NCBI GenBank assembly: GCA_005790605.1
Contig: SXUI01000063.1
Location: forward strand, 1-64,000
Reading direction: 5' to 3'
Origin: Planctomycetia bacterium
GTDB lineage: Bacteria; Planctomycetota; Phycisphaerae; Phycisphaerales; SM1A02
Length of the DNA stretch: 64,000 bases
A model generated the notes under the pieces. That model saw only the letters and a program-made list of their open reading frames with translations, searched no databases and was not told the origin of the DNA. Positions 18,634-28,136 of the stretch are shown one piece after another. The position numbers and the translations under genes were made by a program. How positions within the stretch are numbered: position 1 is the first letter of the stretch; each line of letters opens with the position of its first letter.

Positions 18634-21435
18634 ATGCCCTTCCGCCGCTCTCTCCCACTCTCCGTGATCACCCCGATCTTCGTGCGGCGCTACGCACGCG
18701 CGATTGCACTGAGCACCTCCACCGCGCTCACCATCGTGCTCTCCGTCGCGGGGTCCAACGCGGTGCAAGCGGATGACCCGAAGCACATTGATCATGTCAC
18801 TGAAAAAGAACTCACCGCATTCACCCGCGCCGCGGTTCGCAATGGAGGAATCGCCGAACTCAGCGTCGATGAGTTTCGTGAGCTCGCGATCGGCGATGCC
18901 GTCGTCTTTCCATTCGCGGATGGCGTCGAAGTCGGGATGACGCTTGTGGAAAAGCGTTGGCTTACCGATGGCCGAATCTACGAATGGCAATTCCGCGAAG
19001 AGAGCGAACTCGCATCCGCTGCGATCGTGATGACGAACGGGGAACTCTCTGGCGAAGCGCATCGTGCAGATCTGGGAGTTCGATATCACGCGCTTGGCCG
19101 CGACAGCCAAACAATGGAGCCATTCGCCGATACAGGCGACTGCGGCGGCGCATTTGATGTTCCGTTTGACAATGAAGGGAACGCCAAGCCGCACGATCCA
19201 ACCCTCGACGAACATGCGTTGAGTACTGACGATGCGCAGCCCGCCGATGGCGGCATCGCAGGAGGATGCACCGATGGAGCAGGACTCGTCGACATCGCGG
19301 TTTTCTACAACACGGATGTCATTACCGCAGCAGGAAGTGTCGAAGCCGCTGAGGCCGCGATCGCGTCGGCCGTGGCAAACCTCAACACGGCGCTTTCCAA
19401 CTCACGTTGCATCACTCGTATGCGCATGGTCGCGCTCGAAAGCACGAACCGATCGAGTTTCGCGAGCCTCTTCAGCGATCTCGATTGGTTGAACTCTGAC
19501 GCTGGGATGGCCACGCGACGGAATGAGCTTGGCGCGGACATGATGCACATCGTTTCGACGGGAACTGGCGCGTGCGGCGTCGCATCACTTTTCAACAACA
19601 GCCCGAACTCCGCGTTCGGCGCGACCAACTTTGGATGCCTTGGCGGATACACGCTCGCGCACGAAGTTGGTCACAACTTCGGTTGCTGTCACGCGCCAGG
19701 CGACGGAGGTGGTTGCGGAACTGGCGGCTACTACCCCTACTCGGTTGGATACCGATTCAATGGGGCAAGTGGCACACAGTGGCGTACCGTCATGGCGTAT
19801 GACCCCGGCGTGCGCATCTCGCACTTTTCAAATCCGTATGTGAACTATGACGGCACGCCTACCGGAGTGTTAGGAAATGCTCCAGGCGTCGGCGCCAACA
19901 ACGCACGGACGATCAATCTCACTGCTGCAACGATCGCGCAATTCCGGTGCTCCGGAGGAATCCAGACGGACTGCAATGCAAACGGCATTGATGATCAATA
20001 CGAACTCGACACGGGAGCAGCCCCGGACTGCAATAGCAACGGCATTCCCGATGCATGTGACATCGCAAGCGGACTCTCACTTGATGTGAACGCCAACGGC
20101 GTGCCTGATGAGTGCCCACTCACGAGCCCCGTCGTTGGTTCACTCGATCCTGACATTCTCGACACGCTCGGCTGGAGCGTCTCGATGGATGTGCGCAGCG
20201 CGGACCCGTTCCCCTACATGATCGCGGGCGAACCGCATGACGATGGCGTCGAAGGATCGCTCGATGCAGCCGGCGCTGCGATCTTGTACGCACGAGTCGG
20301 CACCACATGGGGTGGTCTCGGGGTGCTTCGAGCAAACGACCCGCGACAGTACGCGATGTTTGGAAGCAGCGTGGGCGTGTTTAAGCGCCAAGGCGCCGGC
20401 AGTGTGCCGAGTGCGAATCTCGCCGTTGTCGGCGCGTATCGTGCGCAAGCGACCTCGGGAGCCAATTGGGTGAATGAGGGCGCCGCGTACACATTCGAAG
20501 AAACCGGAGGCGGATGGGTGCAGAAGCATCGCGTTGTGCCGCAGGCGATCACGCCGGACACGACCAAGACGAATGCATTTTTCGGTTTCTCCGTCGCGAT
20601 GTCACGCGTTGGTACAGATGCGGGCGATCAGGTGTTCGTCGGCGCACCAGGCTCAAATCTTGGTAAGGGATCGATGTATGTCTTCCGACAGAACGACTCG
20701 GGAACGATCGTGCAGAGTGGGAATCTGCGCGGTTCGACGACAACGATGCTTGGTGACGAAGTCGGTTGGAGCGTGGCCGTCGATCCAGTTTGCCCTGCCA
20801 TCGGATCCACGCCAACGCGCGCGTTCGTCGCATTCGGTGCCCCAGGCACCTCGAGTGATCGCGGAGCTGTGTGGACCTACTACCGCGCCACAACCGGCGC
20901 AACTGGATTCGGCGGTCCACGCAAGATCGCCATCGGCTCCGCGCAAGCTGTCATCGGTGACCGATTCGGCGAAGCTGTAGACATCCATGACAACTGGTTG
21001 CTCGTCGGAGCGCCTGGATCAGACGGCGGCAAGGGCGCGGCGTGGCTTGTGGAACGCACCGCAGCGAACACCTGGACGATTCGAAACAAGATTTCGCGGC
21101 CAGAGTTGCAGGCTGGTGACGCATTCGGTTCGAGCGTCTCCATCACGGCGGCACCAAGCGGTACCGACCTCGTCATTTGCATCGGTGCGCCGGGCCGCGA
21201 CAAGACCGTCGATGGCGTTCTGCGACAAAACGCGGGAAGCGTATTCACCTTCCGCAAGCTGACGACATCGCTCATCCCCGTGTTCTCCACCGAGCACACC
21301 GCGATCGCGCCGAAGTCTGGCGATCAGTTCGGGTTCTCCATCGGATCCATCAGCGGTCTCACTGGCGTCGGGATTCCGTTTAGCAACGATGCCGGTCTTG
21401 ATGCTGGCGCCGTCCGCATTCTCTCGACTCCCTAA
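18634..21435 (+). CDS. Secreted reprolysin-like zinc metalloprotease with FG-GAP propeller
   Basis: 933 residues. A long signal region (about residues 20-47) ends near SNAVQA. The metzincin zinc motif is HEVGHNFGCCHA near residue 342, and a Met-turn candidate VMAYDP lies further on, with Cys residues around it. Residues about 446-494 are calcium-loop repeats (DCNANGIDD, DCNSNGIPDAC, DVNANGVPDEC). The C-terminal half has about six FG-GAP-like blades, each with (F/W)G.SV and VGAPGSN..KGS..VF patterns, as in integrin alpha propellers. Likely an exported, calcium-dependent protease or adhesin. The cysteine-rich repeat gene begins 2 bases after the stop, so they are one operon and may act on each other. 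Confidence 0.85.
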   Translation: MPFRRSLPLSVITPIFVRRYARAIALSTSTALTIVLSVAGSNAVQADDPKHIDHVTEKELTAFTRAAVRNGGIAELSVDEFRELAIGDAVVFPFADGVEVGMTLVEKRWLTDGRIYEWQFREESELASAAIVMTNGELSGEAHRADLGVRYHALGRDSQTMEPFADTGDCGGAFDVPFDNEGNAKPHDPTLDEHALSTDDAQPADGGIAGGCTDGAGLVDIAVFYNTDVITAAGSVEAAEAAIASAVANLNTALSNSRCITRMRMVALESTNRSSFASLFSDLDWLNSDAGMATRRNELGADMMHIVSTGTGACGVASLFNNSPNSAFGATNFGCLGGYTLAHEVGHNFGCCHAPGDGGGCGTGGYYPYSVGYRFNGASGTQWRTVMAYDPGVRISHFSNPYVNYDGTPTGVLGNAPGVGANNARTINLTAATIAQFRCSGGIQTDCNANGIDDQYELDTGAAPDCNSNGIPDACDIASGLSLDVNANGVPDECPLTSPVVGSLDPDILDTLGWSVSMDVRSADPFPYMIAGEPHDDGVEGSLDAAGAAILYARVGTTWGGLGVLRANDPRQYAMFGSSVGVFKRQGAGSVPSANLAVVGAYRAQATSGANWVNEGAAYTFEETGGGWVQKHRVVPQAITPDTTKTNAFFGFSVAMSRVGTDAGDQVFVGAPGSNLGKGSMYVFRQNDSGTIVQSGNLRGSTTTMLGDEVGWSVAVDPVCPAIGSTPTRAFVAFGAPGTSSDRGAVWTYYRATTGATGFGGPRKIAIGSAQAVIGDRFGEAVDIHDNWLLVGAPGSDGGKGAAWLVERTAANTWTIRNKISRPELQAGDAFGSSVSITAAPSGTDLVICIGAPGRDKTVDGVLRQNAGSVFTFRKLTTSLIPVFSTEHTAIAPKSGDQFGFSIGSISGLTGVGIPFSNDAGLDAGAVRILSTP

Positions 21436-21437
21436 TC

Positions 21438-24422
21438 ATGCACATCGCGCGAATGCGCTTCTCTCGATTGATTCCTTCCATGCGACTTCTCTCTCTGTTT
21501 ACGCTCGTGCTTGCACTTCTGCCGACGCTCGCGATTTCTGCGACCGCGCGCGGCCAAGCAGTCTGCTCAAGTTCAACGCACAGTTGCTTCGAACCAAGCA
21601 TTATCGAAGCTGGATGTTCGAATCCAAACTGCTGCGCAACCGTTTGCGCGATTGAACCGATTTGCTGCGCTGTGGCCTGGGATGAGTTGTGCGTCTCCCT
21701 CGCCGCGAAGTTTTGCACGGCGTGCGGTAGTGTTCCTGAGAGTTGCTTCGTGGCACATGGCAGTGGATCGTGTCGCGATGGCGCGTGCTGCGAAGTCGTG
21801 TGTGCGATTGATCCCGGCTGTTGCAGTGTGGCCTGGGACACACATTGTGTGCGATTAGCGACAACACCGGGGACCGGTTGCGTTGGTTGTGGAGCGCCAG
21901 GTGCTGGGAGTTGCAAAATCACGCACGAAGCAGCGGGATGCAATGATTCCAATTGCTGTTCGACCGTGTGCACCGTGGATTCGCACTGCTGTGAAACCAC
22001 ATGGGATCAGATCTGCGTCGATTGGGCGAACCAACTCTGTCCAGATTGTGGGAACCCAAACGCGGGAAGCTGCTGTTACGAGCACGCTGGCCCCTACTGC
22101 AGCGACGCAACCTGCTGCGAACTCGTCTGCGCGACTGATCAGTACTGCTGCGAAGACCGGTGGGACTTCTACTGCGCGCAAGTCGCGAACAACAATTGTG
22201 GACTCACGCAGTGCACCTGCGGCGATCCAACCGCTGGCTCCTGCAAGTCTGCACATGCGAGTATCGGGTGCAATGACTTCCGTTGTTGCAACGATGTCTG
22301 CGCCGTCGACGGATTCTGCTGCGTGGTTGAGTGGGACTACACCTGCGCGCGCCAAGCAGAGACGATGTGCGCGATCTTCGTGCCCAGTTGCGCCGATGCC
22401 TACGGCAGTTGCTATGTGCGCCACAACTCCGCAGGCTGCGACGAACCTGGCTGCTGTGAGCAAGTCTGCATCATCGACAACACTTGCTGCACCTTCGAAT
22501 GGGATGCCGGATGCGCGGACCTTGCCGCAGCGCACTGCAACGGCTGTGGAGACATCGAGAGCGAAAGTTGCTTCTATCCTCACTTTGGCCCGAGTTGCTA
22601 CGACCCCGAGTGCTGCGACACCGTGTGCACCTTTGATCCTCGCTGCTGCGAATTGCAATGGGACATGTTCTGCGTGATCAACGCGTACAGCGTGTGCGAG
22701 ATCGGCAGCGCGTGCGGCTCCTTCCTCTCCCGACCGTGCGGCGTGCCGAGCCGAATCGCAGGCTGTTCCGACGCGGGCTGTTGCTCTCTCATCTGCAACT
22801 TTGACCCAACCTGCTGCTCGCGCGCATGGGATGAAACTTGCGCGGCGAATGCATCGAACTTCTGCGATCGACCACCCAATTGCCCCAATCGCGGCGACCC
22901 ATATCTCGTGCACCCAGAGCCTGGATGCGCGGACGAATTCTGCTGCACGGCTGTTTGCCAAGTCGAGCCCTACTGCTGCCAACTCGGATGGGACGCCAAC
23001 TGCGTTTATGTCGCACAAGGCATCTGCTACTCCGTTGCGGGCTGCCCCGGCAGCGGAAAGTGCGGCGTCGCGCACACGACGCCTGGCTGCGATGATCCAA
23101 CCTGTTGCAACATCGTCTGCCGGCTCGACCCAGTCTGCTGCACTGCGCGCTGGGATGTGAACTGTGTCGCGAGCGCTGGCTTGCACTGTGTGCCGCGACC
23201 GAGTTGGCCCTGCCCTTGCTTCGGCAGTTGCTTTGAAGAGCACGCCAACGCAGGGTGCGACGATGAAACCTGCTGCGCCGGCGTTTGCTCGATTGACGAT
23301 ACCTGCTGCACCGTCGCATGGGATGCGTCTTGCACGGCACTGGCGCGCATCTACTGCTGCGCGACACCAGGTTGCGGCGACAGTTGCGCTGGGAGTTGCA
23401 TTGAAGAGCACACGAAGCCGAACTGCGATGACTCCGTGTGCTGCACGGCAGTCTGCCGGTATGACCCGTATTGCTGCAGCGGAGAGTGGGACACCGGATG
23501 TGTGCGTGACGCCATCGAGACCTGCGAGGGCGGTTGCGGTCTTGTGATCTCTGGTTCGTGCTTCGCTCCACACGGATTCGCAGGATGCGCGGATGCCGCA
23601 TGCTGCACCCTGGTGTGTGATGATCCCGCCTTCATGTACTGCTGCTTCATGGACTGGGATCAGCTTTGCGCGAACGAAGCGCTTCTGCGTTGCCCGGCGA
23701 GTGTGCCGGATTGCGGCGACATCGGTGGCGGGAGTTGCTGCGAAGTGCACGCTCGGCCAAGCTGCAATGACGCGAGTTGCTGCACTGCGGTCTGTGCAGT
23801 CGACGATTACTGCTGCACGGTCGAGTGGGATCAAGCCTGTGTCGACATCTCACGCACGCAGACCGCGTGCTCCCAGTGTGATCTCGATTGCGGCGACGAG
23901 TGCGCAGGCCCTTGCTGCGAGGCGAAGGATACGCCTGCGTGTAGTGACGAAGCATGTTGCAACGCGGTGTGCCTCCTCGATGCCATTTGCTGCGAAGTTG
24001 CGTGGGACCAGTTCTGCGCTATGGAAGCGAAGATCAATCCAGCATGCAATGGTGACACCGGCGCGTGCCCGCAACCCGCTTGCGGCACGCCCGAGGCGCA
24101 GAGCTGCTGCTACCCGCACGACAATGCGAATTGCAGCGACGAGCAGTGCTGCGAGGATGTCTGCGTCATCGACGACTACTGCTGCACGATCGAGTGGGAC
24201 AACACGTGTGCTGGCATCGCTGGAGATGTCTGCGATGTCTGCGGCGGCGGTGTCGGTTGCGGAAGCCCACGCACCGGTGGCTGCTACAACGCGCACCTCA
24301 CGCCGTTCTGCTCCGACAGCGCGTGCTGCCTCTTCGTGTGCAGCGTCGACCCAACCTGCTGCTCAGACGCATGGGACGACGCTTGTGTCGATGCTGCGCT
24401 CTTCTTCTGCAACGGCGGTTGA
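21438..24422 (+). CDS. Secreted protein of 17 cysteine-rich repeats
   Basis: 994 residues. After a signal peptide (hydrophobic core LLSLFTLVLALLPTLAIS) the whole protein is 17 tandem repeats of about 50-60 residues. My consensus is SC-x4-H-x4-C-x-D-x2-CC-x2-VC-x2-D-x2-CC-x3-WD-x2-C-x3-A, usually followed by one to three more Cys before the next unit. Each unit has about ten cysteines, so the mature chain has roughly 170. Acidic residues at fixed positions suggest metal (perhaps calcium) binding with disulfides. I recall similar CC...WD..C units in predicted secreted proteins of Myxococcota and Planctomycetota, but I know no established function. It probably forms an elongated extracellular rod. 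Alternative starts are at 21453 and 21480. Confidence 0.8.
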   Translation: MHIARMRFSRLIPSMRLLSLFTLVLALLPTLAISATARGQAVCSSSTHSCFEPSIIEAGCSNPNCCATVCAIEPICCAVAWDELCVSLAAKFCTACGSVPESCFVAHGSGSCRDGACCEVVCAIDPGCCSVAWDTHCVRLATTPGTGCVGCGAPGAGSCKITHEAAGCNDSNCCSTVCTVDSHCCETTWDQICVDWANQLCPDCGNPNAGSCCYEHAGPYCSDATCCELVCATDQYCCEDRWDFYCAQVANNNCGLTQCTCGDPTAGSCKSAHASIGCNDFRCCNDVCAVDGFCCVVEWDYTCARQAETMCAIFVPSCADAYGSCYVRHNSAGCDEPGCCEQVCIIDNTCCTFEWDAGCADLAAAHCNGCGDIESESCFYPHFGPSCYDPECCDTVCTFDPRCCELQWDMFCVINAYSVCEIGSACGSFLSRPCGVPSRIAGCSDAGCCSLICNFDPTCCSRAWDETCAANASNFCDRPPNCPNRGDPYLVHPEPGCADEFCCTAVCQVEPYCCQLGWDANCVYVAQGICYSVAGCPGSGKCGVAHTTPGCDDPTCCNIVCRLDPVCCTARWDVNCVASAGLHCVPRPSWPCPCFGSCFEEHANAGCDDETCCAGVCSIDDTCCTVAWDASCTALARIYCCATPGCGDSCAGSCIEEHTKPNCDDSVCCTAVCRYDPYCCSGEWDTGCVRDAIETCEGGCGLVISGSCFAPHGFAGCADAACCTLVCDDPAFMYCCFMDWDQLCANEALLRCPASVPDCGDIGGGSCCEVHARPSCNDASCCTAVCAVDDYCCTVEWDQACVDISRTQTACSQCDLDCGDECAGPCCEAKDTPACSDEACCNAVCLLDAICCEVAWDQFCAMEAKINPACNGDTGACPQPACGTPEAQSCCYPHDNANCSDEQCCEDVCVIDDYCCTIEWDNTCAGIAGDVCDVCGGGVGCGSPRTGGCYNAHLTPFCSDSACCLFVCSVDPTCCSDAWDDACVDAALFFCNGG

Positions 24423-24511
24423 TCCCGGCAGCGTGTGAGTCCATCGAGCAAGTGTGTCAAGAACCGACGAGCGGTGCGCCAAGTCCGGTCGCCTCTAGAG
24501 GATCGCGGTCA

Positions 24512-25729
24512 TCACACCACACGCGTCACCACGCACGCGCACTTCGCGCCGTCGCGCCAAGCGTGAAGGACCAGCGAGCCGTTCGATTGACACCCGAGCG
24601 CCTTCGTGACGCGGTCTGCGCCGCCGAATTCGTCGAGCGCCTTGCCTCGCACACGAACACTTCGGAACTGCTCTGGCCCGCCGACTGTGCATCGTCGCGA
24701 GATCGCTTCCGTCGGCGAGCGCGAGATTTCGCCTGCGATTTCGAAGCACTCCGCCCACGGAGACGCGTGCTCGCGCGCTCCAGTCAGGAGTCCTAGACCA
24801 CGCGCGATTTCACTCGCGTCAATTTCGACTGCGAGATCGCTCAGCAGGCCTGCGCGTTCGATCGCCGCACAAGGCTCATATAAGTACGGGCCGATCGCTT
24901 CCGCCTGCGGCACGGCGCGAGGAACTCCCACGCGTGTATGCGTGGTCGCACCCAATCGCGTCGCGCGCGTGGAGTTCGGTTGCGGTGCGAGCGCTCCGGT
25001 CCAGACCACGCACTGCTCCATCGTCGTGTCAACTTCGATGAACTCACATTCCGTATCTGGCGCACAGACGAGCTCGCGGGCGACGCCCGGACCGAGCTTG
25101 AGCGCACCGCCCCGCGCCGCGCGCATCCACGCGAGGAGACTTCCAAGATCGAACTCATTCGTGGTTTGCGATCCGCGTTTCCACACTCGGCCACTCGCAT
25201 CGCGGCGCGGCGGATCGCAGTGCAGAAGCGCTCCCGAGATCATCGCCTGCACTTCATGACTCGCAACATCGGCTTCACGCACGCGACAGCGAGCGTTCGT
25301 TGCGGCCATCCACGCGCGCAGCGGATCCAGCTCAACACCAAGCACGCGCGCTGCTCCGCATCGCTCAACGATGGCATGCAGATCTGCGCCAACGCCAGTG
25401 CAGAGATCAAGAAGTGGGAGCTCTCGCAGGCTCGCAGCGGCGAACCGCTCTGCCTTCCAGAGCGCGCCTCGACTCGAACTCGCCATCTCGACACCCTCAA
25501 GATCCGCATAGCACTGCGGCGCGAAGTCGAGCTTGCCGATGGCCTTCCTCCGCGCGTGCATGAGTTCGATCGCTGCGGAGACCGTCGGAGCGGCATGCTG
25601 GCGGCGCAGTCGCGCGATCAGCGCTGGCGAAGCCGTGCGTTCTGCATCGATGCTCGCGAGAAGAGACCCCGTCTCCGCATCATTGAGAGCAAGCGACTTC
25701 CAAATCGAGACATCACGCCACGAGTCCAT
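24512..25729 (-). CDS. Class I SAM-dependent methyltransferase with THUMP-like C-terminus
   Basis: 405 residues. The N-terminal helical region is followed by the SAM-binding motif LLDLCTGVGADLHAIV (motif I) and VLGVELDPLRAWMAATNA (motif II). The catalytic-type stretch LLHCDPPRRDASGRVW stands in place of an NPPY motif. The C-terminal 100 residues (GPYLYEPCAAIERAGLLSDL and on) match the THUMP-like domain fused to such enzymes in planctomycetes and actinobacteria. The substrate is unknown; the DPPR motif suggests nucleic-acid base N-methylation, which is inference. Its promoter lies between it and the speA terminator. It converges on the cysteine-rich gene with an 89-base gap. Confidence 0.75.
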   Translation of the reverse strand: MDSWRDVSIWKSLALNDAETGSLLASIDAERTASPALIARLRRQHAAPTVSAAIELMHARRKAIGKLDFAPQCYADLEGVEMASSSRGALWKAERFAAASLRELPLLDLCTGVGADLHAIVERCGAARVLGVELDPLRAWMAATNARCRVREADVASHEVQAMISGALLHCDPPRRDASGRVWKRGSQTTNEFDLGSLLAWMRAARGGALKLGPGVARELVCAPDTECEFIEVDTTMEQCVVWTGALAPQPNSTRATRLGATTHTRVGVPRAVPQAEAIGPYLYEPCAAIERAGLLSDLAVEIDASEIARGLGLLTGAREHASPWAECFEIAGEISRSPTEAISRRCTVGGPEQFRSVRVRGKALDEFGGADRVTKALGCQSNGSLVLHAWRDGAKCACVVTRVV

Positions 25730-25764
25730 CGCGCGCAGCGTAAGGGCAACCCGAGATCGCCGCG

Positions 25765-25806
25765 AACAAAAAGCACGAGAGCGCCGATCATGTCGGCGCT
25801 CTCGTG
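25765..25806 (-). terminator. Intrinsic terminator of speA
   Basis: A perfect 14-base inverted repeat CACGAGAGCGCCGA / TCGGCGCTCTCGTG with a 5-base loop (25774-25806) is followed on the minus strand by CTTTTTG. It lies 30 bases after the speA stop and upstream of the methyltransferase, which therefore needs its own promoter. Confidence 0.9.
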
Positions 25807-25836
25807 AACATCACGCTGTTGCTTGGCGCGCTTCGA

Positions 25837-27903
25837 TCACATCGCCGCGCCGTTTTCTGTTTCGAGATAGGTGTATCCCGCCAAACCTGACTCGTAGGCG
25901 CGCACGAGCGCATTGGACTCCGCGACTGACATGTGTCGGTCACGCACCGCTCGCTCGCACTCATGCCGAATCGCCTGCGATAGGCGATTCACATCGTATT
26001 GCACATAGGAAAGCACTTCACGAACACTGTCGCCCTCGACCGTCTCATCGATCCACCAGTTACCATTTTCGTCGAGCCGGATATGTGCGACATGCGTGTC
26101 GCCGAAGAGATTGTGAAGATCGCCGAGCGTCTCTTGATATGCGCCAACGAGGAACGCTCCGAGGTAGTACTGGTCACCGTCCTCGATCGAGTGCACTTCG
26201 ACCGACTTGCGCACATCGTGATTGTCGACGAAGCGATCGATCTTGCCGTCAGAGTCGCAGGTAATGTCCGCGATCGTCGCCTTGCGCGTCGGGCGCTCGG
26301 TCAAACGATGGATGGGCATGATCGGGAACAACTGATTGATTGCCCAGATGTCAGGGAGCGACTGGAAGATAGAGAGATTGCAGAAGTAGGTGTCGCTCGT
26401 CGCGTCTTCGATGTCGCCAAGCTCTTCGGGCACCGCGGGCATCTCACGCGCCTTGTCCCGAATCTTCGCGCAAGTCGCCCAAAACAGACGCTCGACGATG
26501 GCGCGGTGCTCGAGCGAGAGGTAACCGACGCTGAAAAGGTTCATCGCCTCGTCGCGCGCCTGCAACGCATCGTGATAGCACTCAAGCAATCTTCGTTCGC
26601 TGACCGCCCCGAAGGCTTCAAAGAGGTCGACGATCGGGCGCGGTACTTCGCCATCGGTGAGTGGAACACCCTCAAGCGTCGTCGGCGCCTTGAATCGATC
26701 GACGCTGTTTGCGCCGAGCACATCAAACACCAAGACGCTCTGCTGCGCGACCATCGCGCGACCGCTCTCCGTGATGATCGTCGGATGCGAAACGCCCTCT
26801 TCGTCGCACACACTCATCACCTTGTAGACGACATTGGAGGCGTACTCAGCGAGGGTGTAGTTCGTCGAGAATTCGAAGTTTGTCTGGCTGCCGTCGTAAT
26901 CGATGCCCAATCCACCACCGACATCGAGGTACTGCATGCTGCAGCCCATCTTTGCAAGCTCGGTGTAGATGCGCGCCAGTTCGTTCACGCCGGAATTCAC
27001 TTGACGGATGTCGTGGATCTGCGACCCCATGTGGCAGTGCAGCAACTGGAGGCAGTCCTTCATACCCTTCGCGCCGAGGTACTCGACTGCTTCGATGACT
27101 TCGTTGACGCTGAGACCGAACTTTGCCTTGATGCCGGAACTGTGGCGCCATCGACCCGCGCCCTGCGTCGAGAGATTCACGCGCACGCCGATGCGTGGGC
27201 GGATCTCGAGCATTTCCGCGTACTTCACGATCAGGCGAAGTTCGGTGATGTTCTCAATCACTGGAATGATGCGTCGCCCAAGCTTCGCGGCGAGCATCGT
27301 GAATTCGATGTATCGCTCTTCCTTGAATCCATTGCAGATGATCAATCGATCTGGTGAGTCACTCGTCAACCCCATGACCGCGAGCAACTCTGGCTTCGAT
27401 CCAACTTCGATGCCGAATCCAAGCGGCATGCCGAACTCGCGCACATCGTGCACGACGCGTCGCTGCTGATTCACCTTGATCGGGTAGACCGCGTTGTAGG
27501 AACCCTTGTATCCGTTGTCCCGAATCGCAGTCGCAAATGCATCGTGCATGTCGGTCATGCGCGTGCGGAGCAGATCGCTGAAGTGCAAGAGCGCGGGGGT
27601 GCGCAAGCCGCGCTCGCGCAGACCCTGCACCACTTCGAAGAGATCAATCTCGCGACCCGTCTCGCGTGTCGGTCGCACGACAACGTGCCCCTTCGCGTTG
27701 ACGTCAAAGAAACCCTTCGCCCAACCACGCAAGTTGTAGAGATCCGCAGAGTCGTCGATCGTCCACCCTCGTTCCATCGAGGTTCGAAGTTGCCCGCCGC
27801 GGAATGATGGCTGCGCGCCTGTCGACGGCGGAGCAGCGCTTGCGATGGAAGAGGCTGTCGGAGCACTCGGCGCCCTCAGTGGGGCGGCAGACGGATTCAC
27901 CAT
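25837..27903 (-). CDS. speA: Biosynthetic arginine decarboxylase
   Basis: 688 residues, slightly longer than E. coli SpeA. The PLP enzyme converts arginine to agmatine, the entry to putrescine and spermidine. Motifs are the PLP lysine in YNAVYPIKVNQQ, FGIEVGSKPELLAVMGL, LHCHMGSQI, YLDVGGGLGIDYDG, PTIITESGRAMVAQQSVLVF, and LFPIMPIHRL near the C-terminus. The first 45 residues are a Pro/Ala/Ser-rich extension before the conserved WTIDDSADLYNLRGW. It has its own terminator and no polyamine neighbours. Confidence 0.96.
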   Translation of the reverse strand: MVNPSAAPLRAPSAPTASSIASAAPPSTGAQPSFRGGQLRTSMERGWTIDDSADLYNLRGWAKGFFDVNAKGHVVVRPTRETGREIDLFEVVQGLRERGLRTPALLHFSDLLRTRMTDMHDAFATAIRDNGYKGSYNAVYPIKVNQQRRVVHDVREFGMPLGFGIEVGSKPELLAVMGLTSDSPDRLIICNGFKEERYIEFTMLAAKLGRRIIPVIENITELRLIVKYAEMLEIRPRIGVRVNLSTQGAGRWRHSSGIKAKFGLSVNEVIEAVEYLGAKGMKDCLQLLHCHMGSQIHDIRQVNSGVNELARIYTELAKMGCSMQYLDVGGGLGIDYDGSQTNFEFSTNYTLAEYASNVVYKVMSVCDEEGVSHPTIITESGRAMVAQQSVLVFDVLGANSVDRFKAPTTLEGVPLTDGEVPRPIVDLFEAFGAVSERRLLECYHDALQARDEAMNLFSVGYLSLEHRAIVERLFWATCAKIRDKAREMPAVPEELGDIEDATSDTYFCNLSIFQSLPDIWAINQLFPIMPIHRLTERPTRKATIADITCDSDGKIDRFVDNHDVRKSVEVHSIEDGDQYYLGAFLVGAYQETLGDLHNLFGDTHVAHIRLDENGNWWIDETVEGDSVREVLSYVQYDVNRLSQAIRHECERAVRDRHMSVAESNALVRAYESGLAGYTYLETENGAAM

Positions 27904-27990
27904 TCGAGGGGTGCCTTCGCGATAATCGCGGTTCTTCCCGGACTTCTCCGGGTTCTAGGTGCGGAAAACTGGATGCCACGGACGGTACTT

Positions 27991-28004
27991 TTGGCAATTG
28001 CCAA
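27991..28004. promoter_or_regulatory. 14-base perfect palindrome, operator-like
   Basis: TTGGCAATTGCCAA sits in the 233-base space between divergent speA and the PEP-CTERM-like gene, about 88 bases before the speA start and 130 before the other start. A dimeric repressor site is the natural reading, but no partner regulator is adjacent. Confidence 0.35.
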
Positions 28005-28136
28005 GTGCAGATGATAGATCCTCCCCGTGAAATCGGAAGTGTTCTAGAGGAACTTTTTCGAATCACGCTTGGATCCCCGTCGTCCGGGGTGCATACTGAG
28101 CATGTTTCCAATCCCCTTTTTCTTGGAGAGCACAAG

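Noticed and set aside
21855-23834. 659-codon open frame on the minus strand antisense to the cysteine-rich gene
   Set aside because: It is the shadow of regular TGC/GCA codons in the repeat gene; it has no start signal or domain and is low-complexity Ala/Arg/His rich.
24496-24507. CTCTAGAGGATC, identical to part of common cloning-vector polylinkers
   Set aside because: Only 12 bases match and the flanks are genomic-looking; it reads as chance or part of the convergent intergenic space.
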